Positions 58,551 through 64,000 of a stretch of DNA of 64,000 bases are shown in pieces. Positions within the stretch are counted from its first letter, which is position 1; every line of letters starts with the position of its first letter. This stretch comes from Castellaniella sp. (GTDB lineage: Bacteria > Pseudomonadota > Gammaproteobacteria > Burkholderiales > Burkholderiaceae_B), in NCBI RefSeq assembly GCF_034675845.1, contig NZ_JAUCCU010000001.1, positions 2,353,563 to 2,417,562 of the forward strand, in the 5' to 3' direction. The position numbers and the translations under genes were made by a program. A model generated the notes under the pieces. The model did not search any database. It had not been told where the DNA came from and saw only the letters and a program-made list of their open reading frames with translations.

Positions 58551-58841
58551 ATGCGACCCGCTCCCTTACGGCCTGCCGCCGTACCCTCAGCCACAACCAC
58601 GCCCGCACAGCCACAGCGCTACTTGACCAACGACGAAGCCGCCCAATACTTGCGCCTGTCGCCGCGCACGCTGGAAAAGCAGCGCGTGATCGGCGGCGGG
58701 CCGAAATTTCGCAAGTTCGGCCGGCGCGTCATGTATGCAGTGGCCGATCTGGATTCCTGGGCCGATGCGCGCAGCTACGAGGCCACCTCCGACCCCGAGT
58801 ATGCGCAGCGTCATGCGGATGACTACCGTGACGGCCGCTGA
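58551..58841 (+). CDS. AlpA-like helix-turn-helix protein
   Basis: A 96-aa DNA-binding protein of the MerR/AlpA-type excisionase superfamily. The motif is RYLTNDEAAQYLRLSPRTLE, then KFRKFGRRVMYAVADLDSW. The ATG at 58551 has GGAGG eight bases upstream, which decides the start over 58473. It precedes repA by 26 bp to the ATG at 58868. It may act as the recombination directionality or repA-operon regulator. Confidence 0.85.
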   Translation: MRPAPLRPAAVPSATTTPAQPQRYLTNDEAAQYLRLSPRTLEKQRVIGGGPKFRKFGRRVMYAVADLDSWADARSYEATSDPEYAQRHADDYRDGR

Positions 58842-58867
58842 CCTGTATCGCGCTGGTGGCCGTCGCC

Positions 58868-59734
58868 ATGTCTCGCCTCTTGCTGTCGTCGCGGCAACCG
58901 CCCGCGCTCCAGCAGACGCCGCAGGAACAGCTCGACCTGTTCCGTGCGTTGCCGGGCGACATGGCGCCGCGCGATGCCCAGGATTTGATGGCCTATCCGT
59001 TCTTCTCGCTGGCGAAGTCGCGGCGCGTCGCGCCCATCGACTTTCGCAGCGGGAACGTGACCATTCGCGTGGAGGGCACGCAGGAACACGGCATTGCCAC
59101 CATCTGGGATGCGGACATCCTCATCTGGGCCGCCAGTCAGATCGTGCAGGCCCGCGATGCGGGTATCCCGCCTTCCCGCAGGATGCAGGCCACGCCTTAC
59201 GAGATTCTGCGCTTTATCGGGCGCGGCAAGTCGTTACGCGACTACCAGCGCCTGAAAGCCGCGCTCGACCGGCTGCAATCCACAACGGTGGCGACATCCA
59301 TCCGCGAAACCACCGGGCGGCGCTTGCATCGGTTTTCGTGGATCAACGAATGGAAGGAGCTGGCCGATGCCGGCGGCAAGCCGCTGGGCATCGAACTGGT
59401 TCTGCCGGACTGGTTCTATGCGGGCGTGCTCGATGCGGCGCTCGTCTTGACCATCGACCCGGCGTATTTTCGCCTGACTGGCGGCATCGAGCGCTGGCTG
59501 TACCGCCTGGTGCGCAAGCATGGAGGCAAACAGGAAACCGGCTGGCAATTCGATTTCCGCTACCTGCATCAGAAGTCCGGCAGCACCGCCAAACCCTACG
59601 CCTTCGCCTGCGATCTGCGCGCCCTGGTGGCGAAGCAATCGCTGCCCGGCTATGTCCTGGGTATCGAGCTGGTGGCGCACGAAGGGCGCGAACTGCTGAC
59701 CTTCCGGCCGGTGCCGCCCACGGCACGGGGATAA
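58868..59734 (+). CDS. repA: Replication initiator protein RepA
   Basis: A 288-aa initiator of the RepA type carried by Tn4371-like elements. Recognisable stretches are DLMAYPFFSLAKSRRVAPID, PYEILRFIGRGKSLRDYQRL and HRFSWINEWKELAD. It should bind the iterons that follow the gene and allow replication of the excised circle. The start is uncertain: a GTG at 58856 or the ATG at 58868. It stands in operon order with parA and the transfer genes. Confidence 0.88.
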   Translation: MSRLLLSSRQPPALQQTPQEQLDLFRALPGDMAPRDAQDLMAYPFFSLAKSRRVAPIDFRSGNVTIRVEGTQEHGIATIWDADILIWAASQIVQARDAGIPPSRRMQATPYEILRFIGRGKSLRDYQRLKAALDRLQSTTVATSIRETTGRRLHRFSWINEWKELADAGGKPLGIELVLPDWFYAGVLDAALVLTIDPAYFRLTGGIERWLYRLVRKHGGKQETGWQFDFRYLHQKSGSTAKPYAFACDLRALVAKQSLPGYVLGIELVAHEGRELLTFRPVPPTARG

Positions 59735-59769
59735 GTCTGTGGAAAGGCTGTGGATATCCTGTGAATAGT

Positions 59770-59834
59770 GTCGTGCTATCAGACGTGCGAGGTATCGTGC
59801 TATCAGGCGTGGGACTATCGTGCTATCAGGCGTG
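59770..59834. repeat. Iterons downstream of repA (candidate oriV)
   Basis: The 18-mer ATCGTGCTATCAGGCGTG occurs at 59794-59811 and 59817-59834; a one- or two-mismatch copy lies at 59770-59787. Spacing is 23-24 bp, close to two helix turns. A DnaA-like box (TGTGGATAT, 8 of 9) lies at 59749-59757, and an AT-rich stretch at 59876-59915 could be the unwinding element. This is the layout of an iteron-controlled origin beside repA. Confidence 0.7.
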
Positions 59835-60035
59835 TCAAACGGCCGCAAACCCGCGCCGCTATTGGGTTTGCGCAGCCCTTAACTTATCTAACTTAACTAC
59901 TCTAACGATTAGTAGAGGGGCGTCGTCTCGGAAAGCAGCGATCCAGTGGCCCGGAATCGCAGGTCATTTCCACCACCAAAAAAACGGTTTTGCAGGGCAA
60001 ACCAAGCGGCGGTTTTCAGTTTGGAGGGCCAAGCC
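59835..60035. other. AT-rich part of the repA-parA gap
   Basis: The stretch 59876-59915 is AT-rich with overlapping TTAACT and TCTAAC words. The remainder to 60035 has no gene. GGAGG at 60023-60027 is the ribosome binding site of parA. Confidence 0.5.
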
Positions 60036-60675
60036 ATGATCGTCGCCTTGCTCAATCAAAAAGGCGGGGTGGGCAAGACCACGCTTGCCACGCACATTGC
60101 CGGTGAACTGGCTTTACGCGGTCAGCAGGTCATCCTGTTGGATGCCGACCCGCAAGGCTCATCCCTGGACTGGACGCAGCGCCGAAGCCAGCAAGGGCTA
60201 CCCAGGTTGTTTAGCACCGTGGGCTTGGCCCGCGAAACCTTGCATCAAGAGGCGCCAGAACTCGCCAGGCGCGTCGATCACATCATCGTCGACGGGCCGC
60301 CCAGGATCGCCGCCTTGGCGCGCTCCGCGCTGCTAGCAGCCGAATATGTGCTGATTCCGGTGCAGCCCAGCCCTTATGACGTGTGGGCCAGCGCTGAGAT
60401 GGGTGGCGCTCATTCATGAGGCACAGGTATTCCGGCCTGTGCTGCAGGCAGCATTTGTCATCAACCGGCGCGTGAGCACCACCGTCATTGGGCGCGAAGC
60501 CCGGCAGTCGCTGGCCGAACAGACCCTTCCGGCGCTACGCGCCGAGGTTCGGCAACGGATCGTCTTTGCCGATAGCGTGGCCGCCGGTCGCCTTGCCCGG
60601 GAGTCGGCACCCGAGAGCGCCGCCGCACGGGAAATCACCGCGCTAGTGGACGAACTGCTGGGGTGGTCGACATGA
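60036..60675 (+). pseudogene. parA: ParA partition ATPase gene with one inserted base
   Basis: ParA uses ATP to position DNA for partition. The deviant Walker A is QKGGVGKTT near residue 8, and Walker A' is LLDADPQGS near 39. The frame leaves the family after ASAEM and stops at 60419. The family continues in another frame as VALIHEAQVFRPVLQAAFV from about 60404 to 60675. Taking one G from the run at 60401-60403 gives 212 aa, the normal size. Its last codons overlap the next gene (ATGA). Confidence 0.85.
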
Positions 60676-60971
60676 CCGCCAAGCCGCCACCCAATGTCAA
60701 ACCCAGGGCCGCGACCAGCCCCACATCCACCGGCAAGCGCGTCGGCATCGGTGCGCGCCCGCCCGCGAATCCGCACGCCGAGGCGTGGATACTGCAGGGC
60801 GACGCCACGGCGCTGAACAAGGGTGACCTCTATACCGCCCGCCTGACCCTGGACATTACCCCCGCGCTACGCGCGCGTATCAAGGTGTCGGCCTTCACGC
60901 AAGGCGTGACGGTGGCCGATCTGCTGCGCGGCATTCTGGAGCGGGAGTTTCCATTGAAGGACACGCCATGA
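60672..60971 (+). CDS. Small ribbon-helix-helix-like protein, likely ParA partner
   Basis: A 99-aa protein with a disordered basic N-terminus and a C-terminal segment YTARLTLDITPALRARIKV then TQGVTVADLLRGILEREF, which fits a ribbon-helix-helix fold. Its start overlaps the parA stop and its stop overlaps the next start, so translation is coupled. By position it may be the centromere-binding partner of ParA. This is inference. Confidence 0.75.
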   Translation: MTAKPPPNVKPRAATSPTSTGKRVGIGARPPANPHAEAWILQGDATALNKGDLYTARLTLDITPALRARIKVSAFTQGVTVADLLRGILEREFPLKDTP

Positions 60972-61471
60972 CCGTATCCCCATCACCTACCGCGCCCGGC
61001 CTTGCGGCCAGCGTTCCGCTGACTCGCGTGTCGCTTGCCTACATCGAAACCCGTTTGAAACTCTACCTGCGCTTTGGCGAGCCGGCGCGCATTGTGACGC
61101 TCGACCATTGGCGGCGCTGTGCGATCTTCCTGCCCGGCGCGATGTTCTGCCGCATGCTCTGGGAAGCCAATGACTACGGCACGATCCGCTGGCAGCTCAT
61201 GGTGATGCAGGCTTGCACACCGTTCGATGCTCTGCAGCGCCTCCCCGGCGTGCAGCCTGGGGCGCGGCTGCTTTTGAAGGCCGAGGGCGAGCAGGCCGTG
61301 CAGGCGGTGCTGCAACGTATCGACGCCATCGAGGCGCTGAGCATCGCGCCCGCTGCCTCCTCGCCCGCGTACTGGCGCACGCTGGGCAACCGGCTCGCGG
61401 CGCGCTTGCCGTTGCCCGAATACAGCATGGAACGGCATGCGGCGTGGCTGGCCGGGAGGGTACTGCGATGA
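60968..61471 (+). CDS. DUF2840-domain ICE protein
   Basis: A 167-aa protein of the DUF2840 family that accompanies traF in Tn4371-like elements. Family stretches are VSLAYIETRLKLYLRFG, ILPGAMFCRMLWEAN-like FLPGAMFCRMLWEANDYGT, and LQRLPGVQPGARLLLK. Function unknown. It overlaps its upstream neighbour and traF by four bases each (ATGA). Confidence 0.85.
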   Translation: MTVSPSPTAPGLAASVPLTRVSLAYIETRLKLYLRFGEPARIVTLDHWRRCAIFLPGAMFCRMLWEANDYGTIRWQLMVMQACTPFDALQRLPGVQPGARLLLKAEGEQAVQAVLQRIDAIEALSIAPAASSPAYWRTLGNRLAARLPLPEYSMERHAAWLAGRVLR

Positions 61472-62055
61472 ACAGGATTCCATCGTCTGCCCATGCGGCG
61501 GGCAACACGGCCCGTCTTCGCTCGCGCTTGCGCGCACGCCTTGCGCTGGCTGCTCTGTGCACCATCGGCCTGGCTGCGCTGGCCTGGGCGTCCTTTGTGC
61601 AGCCGCTACCGCGCCTGGTCTACAACCCGTCTGATAGCGTTTCCGTCGGCTGGTATCGCATCCAACCGTTCCATCGTCGGCCTCACTCCCTGCCGGTAGG
61701 AAGCATCATTCTTACCCGATTGCCTGCTGATGCGGTGGCGCTCGCCGCCCAGCGCGGCTACCTACCGGCCCACATTCCACTGCTCAAACGTGTGGGCGCG
61801 GTCGCGCCACAACACGTTTGCATCGTGCAGGGCCAGGTACGCATTGACGGCGTGCCGGTGGCCGCCGTTCCCTCTGCTGATCGGCTGGGTCGGCCATTGC
61901 CATCCTGGCAGCCGTGCCGACCGCTGGCCGAGGGTGAATTGTTCCTGCTGAGTGTCAGCAATCCGGCATCGTTCGATAGCCGCTACTTTGGCCCGGTGAG
62001 CGCCGCTGCCGTAATCGGCATCGCGCGCCCAATCTGGCCGGAGGCTCGCCCATGA
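61468..62055 (+). CDS. traF: TraF-like S26-family signal peptidase
   Basis: A 195-aa membrane-anchored protease. A basic N-terminus leads to one helix (residues 25-43), then the S26 catalytic part. The Ser is in YNPSDSVSVGWYRI near residue 58 and the Lys in LLKRVGAVAPQHV near 114. Related TraF proteins process and cyclise the pilin TrbC for the conjugation pore. It begins with an ATGA overlap with the DUF2840 gene. Confidence 0.9.
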   Translation: MNRIPSSAHAAGNTARLRSRLRARLALAALCTIGLAALAWASFVQPLPRLVYNPSDSVSVGWYRIQPFHRRPHSLPVGSIILTRLPADAVALAAQRGYLPAHIPLLKRVGAVAPQHVCIVQGQVRIDGVPVAAVPSADRLGRPLPSWQPCRPLAEGELFLLSVSNPASFDSRYFGPVSAAAVIGIARPIWPEARP

Positions 62056-62517
62056 TGTGTACCGATTCCTTGCTCGTCGCCGTGCATGGCATCGTGCTAT
62101 CAGGCGTGTCTTCATCGTGGTTGTCGGCGTGTCGCGGCGCGTGCAGTGTGGGTGTCGATGCTGTGTCTTCAACACTGCGCTTCGCGTCGCCTTCGGCGCA
62201 CCCGTCCAACGTGCAGGTGTCTTGCCTTGAACGCGCCTGGCCTGCGGCCCCATCGCTGCGTTCATCGGTGGGCGGGCTGCGCGTGCCGCAGCGCCACCGA
62301 GCCGCCGACGCCGGGAGCGAAAGCGACAGGCAAAGGCGGAAGGCAAGACAAAAGGACGCGGCACCTGCCCGCGTCGAAAGCCCGTCTGCACATGGGGGTG
62401 GTGCGGCACGGCGCGGCTTTGCCGCTGTGCCGCTTGGGGCGCGTGGCCCGCGCCGATACTGGCATGTCCGCGTGCTTTGCACGCCCGGACACGCTATACC
62501 TTTCTAAAGGAACGGCC
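62056..62517. other. Gene-free region with iterons and possible oriT
   Basis: No convincing gene lies in these 462 bases. An exact copy of the iteron 18-mer occurs at 62091-62108, and a degenerate one (13 of 18) at 62114-62131 with the same 23-bp period. Near the relaxase start, an inverted repeat at 62465-62491 (TGTCCGCGTGC / GCACGCccGGACA) and a CCTTTCTAAAGG palindrome at 62499-62510 could be part of an oriT. Confidence 0.55.
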
Positions 62518-64000
62518 ATGAATGATCGCCATGATGATGACTTTCGCATGCGCCCCAGCGCCCCGAAGGATCGGGTTCAGGGCTTTGTGTCCAAGGTGCT
62601 CAAGCAGGTCGGCAAAGCGGGTGGCAAGTCGGCGGTGCGTCGGCCCGCGCTGACCAAAAGCCAAGGCCAGCGAGCGGGTCAACGTCCCGGCTCACGCCTG
62701 GGGCGCGGCCACACGGCGGCGCGTTTCGCGGGGGCGACGCTTACGCCATTCTCGCGGCGCGTCACCATCAAGACCTTGTTGGTCAATCAGCGCCAGGCCA
62801 GCCCGCAATCCTTGTCCCGACACCTGCGTTACGTCGAGCGAGATGGTACGGGCCGCGACGGTGAACCGGGGCGGGCTTATGGGCCGCAGGTGGATGAAGC
62901 CGACCTTGACGCTTTCAAGGAACGCTGCGCCGATGACCGTCACCATTTCCGTTTCATCGTCTCGCCCGAGGATGGGGCCGAGCTGGATGACCTGCGCACC
63001 TATACCCGGCACCTGATGGGCCGCATGGAAGCCGACCTGGGGACACGGCTGGATTGGGTGGCGGTCGATCATTGGAATACCGACAACCCGCATACGCACG
63101 TCATCGTGCGTGGGCGCGACGATGCCGGACAAGACCTCATCATCGCGGGCGACTACATCGCTCAGGGCTTCCGTCATCGTGCTTCTGAGCTGGCAACCGA
63201 ATGGCTGGGACCGCGCACTGAACTGGAGATCCAACAGACCATGCAGCGCGAGGTGAATCAGGAACGCTGGACGGGCCTGGATCGCACCTTGCAGCGTGAG
63301 GTTGGCGATGATGGCCGGGTGCATATCGAACGCTTCAACGAACCCCGGCTGCAACGCCAGCGCTTGCTGCTGATCGGCCGCCTGCAACGCTTGCAGCGTA
63401 TGAGGCTGGCTGAGGAATTGCAATCTGGCGCTTGGGCCATCCATCCCGATGCGGAAAAGACCTTGCATGCGCTGGGCGAACGCGGCGACATCATCCGCAC
63501 CCTACAACGGGCCATGAGCGGCCAGTCCCGAGAAATGGCCGTGTTCGAGCCGGGCGAGGATGGTCGCACCATTCTCGGGCGCGTCGCCGCCAAGGGGCTG
63601 GCCGACGAACTGCGCGATAGGGGCTATCTGGTCATCGATGGCGTGGATGGCAAGGCCCACTATGTCACGCTCAATGCCCGCGACGAACCGGCGAACTATC
63701 CCACCGGCTCAGTGGTGGAAGTGAAAGGGTCCGCAGAAGAACGGGCCGCCGACCGCAATATCGTGGGGCTGGCGAGCGATGGCCTGTACCGCACAGGCCA
63801 TCACCTGGAGATTGAGCAAGGCCGGGCCAAACCGGGGCGCGATCCGCAGGAAGTTGTCGCTTCCCATGTCCGTCGTCTGGAAGCCTTGCGCCGCGCCGGC
63901 ATCGTGGAGCGCGTGGCCGAAGGGCTTTGGAAAGTGCCAAACGACTTACCCGAACGTGGTCGCCGGTACGACGTGCAGCGCCTGGGCGGCGTATCGGTGG
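62518..64000 (+). CDS. DUF3363 relaxase / mobilisation nuclease, N-terminal part
   Basis: An open frame of 494 codons runs off the window end. It is a VirD2/TraI-type relaxase of the DUF3363 family found in Tn4371-like elements; it should nick oriT and lead the strand into the recipient. SLSRHLRYVERDG is the relaxase motif I region, without a clear Tyr nucleophile in the usual place except the Tyr in LRYVE. HHFRFIVSPEDGAEL and NTDNPHTHVIVRGRDD (HxH) form the metal site. AAGGA nine bases before the ATG at 62518 supports the start. Confidence 0.9.
   Translation, partial: MNDRHDDDFRMRPSAPKDRVQGFVSKVLKQVGKAGGKSAVRRPALTKSQGQRAGQRPGSRLGRGHTAARFAGATLTPFSRRVTIKTLLVNQRQASPQSLSRHLRYVERDGTGRDGEPGRAYGPQVDEADLDAFKERCADDRHHFRFIVSPEDGAELDDLRTYTRHLMGRMEADLGTRLDWVAVDHWNTDNPHTHVIVRGRDDAGQDLIIAGDYIAQGFRHRASELATEWLGPRTELEIQQTMQREVNQERWTGLDRTLQREVGDDGRVHIERFNEPRLQRQRLLLIGRLQRLQRMRLAEELQSGAWAIHPDAEKTLHALGERGDIIRTLQRAMSGQSREMAVFEPGEDGRTILGRVAAKGLADELRDRGYLVIDGVDGKAHYVTLNARDEPANYPTGSVVEVKGSAEERAADRNIVGLASDGLYRTGHHLEIEQGRAKPGRDPQEVVASHVRRLEALRRAGIVERVAEGLWKVPNDLPERGRRYDVQRLGGVSV

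Larger units (their letters stand above)
46591..64000. mobile_element. Left part of a Tn4371-like integrative and conjugative element
   Basis: The element begins between the mutS ATG and the integrase stop and runs past the window end. The backbone order from int and xis through radC, DUF932, parB, DUF736, DUF2958, DUF2285, repA, parA, DUF2840, traF and DUF3363 relaxase is that of Tn4371-like ICEs, as I know them. The integrase module itself is phage-like rather than typical for the family, so the element may be a hybrid. The exact left boundary and the right end were not seen. The core repeat of the attachment site should appear again at the right end beyond 64000. Confidence 0.85.

Noticed and set aside
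62052..62507. 151-codon frame between traF and the relaxase
   Set aside because: It runs through iterons and inverted repeats and has low-complexity Arg/Ala/Ser content, so the region is more likely cis-acting.

Overview
The window reads as a chromosome of a betaproteobacterium of the order Burkholderiales, most likely family Alcaligenaceae (Bordetella/Castellaniella-like). I infer this from recognisable core proteins and their order: carA-carB, greA, yhbY/rlmE, ftsH-folP-glmM, ppx/ppk, pstSCAB, dapA-bamC, cysG-cysI-cysJ and mutS. The DNA is GC-rich. The genus cannot be fixed without a search.

Positions 1-46590 are ordinary chromosome. Pyrimidine genes (carAB, a uracil permease) lead into transcription and ribosome genes (greA, yhbY, rlmE), then ftsH-folP-glmM. 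The glmM frame is broken by one missing base. Phosphate genes follow: ppx and ppk are divergent, and a clear PHO box precedes pstSCAB. Next come a PepSY/response-regulator/kinase operon, tRNA-Pro, an envelope pair (phospholipase A and an LtaS-like phosphotransferase), a membrane diguanylate cyclase, a cupredoxin/cytochrome c pair, regulators and transporters, tRNA-Arg, a PLP sulfur enzyme, cardiolipin synthase, a PACE efflux protein, tRNA-His, dapA-bamC, the assimilatory sulfite reductase genes and mutS. REP-like palindromes and a 67-bp tandem repeat lie between some of these genes.

From about 46591 to the end is the left part of an integrative and conjugative element (ICE) with a Tn4371-like backbone. 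Its order is integrase, XRE-type regulator, excisionase, radC, cargo, DUF932, parB, a second radC, DUF736, XRE, DUF2958, DUF2285, AlpA-type HTH, repA, parA, a ribbon-helix-helix protein, DUF2840, a TraF-type S26 protease, and a DUF3363 relaxase that runs off the window. Type IV secretion genes and the right end should lie beyond 64000. The integrase abuts mutS: its stop codon is 5 bp before the mutS ATG on the same strand. The element has therefore displaced the native mutS upstream region, and mutS may now depend on the element's integration operon.

The ICE shows signs of decay or sequence error: three single-base insertions in parB, one in parA, a nonsense codon in the DUF736 gene, and two G runs that replace an equal length of its duplicated counterpart. 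The most novel-looking gene is an AT-richer cargo ORF (49569-50546, minus). Two aspartates 42 residues apart sit in contexts resembling the metal-binding sites of class III nucleotide cyclases. Iterons flank the repA-parA-traF block, and DnaA boxes with strong hairpins lie downstream of parB, suggesting more than one replication-related site.
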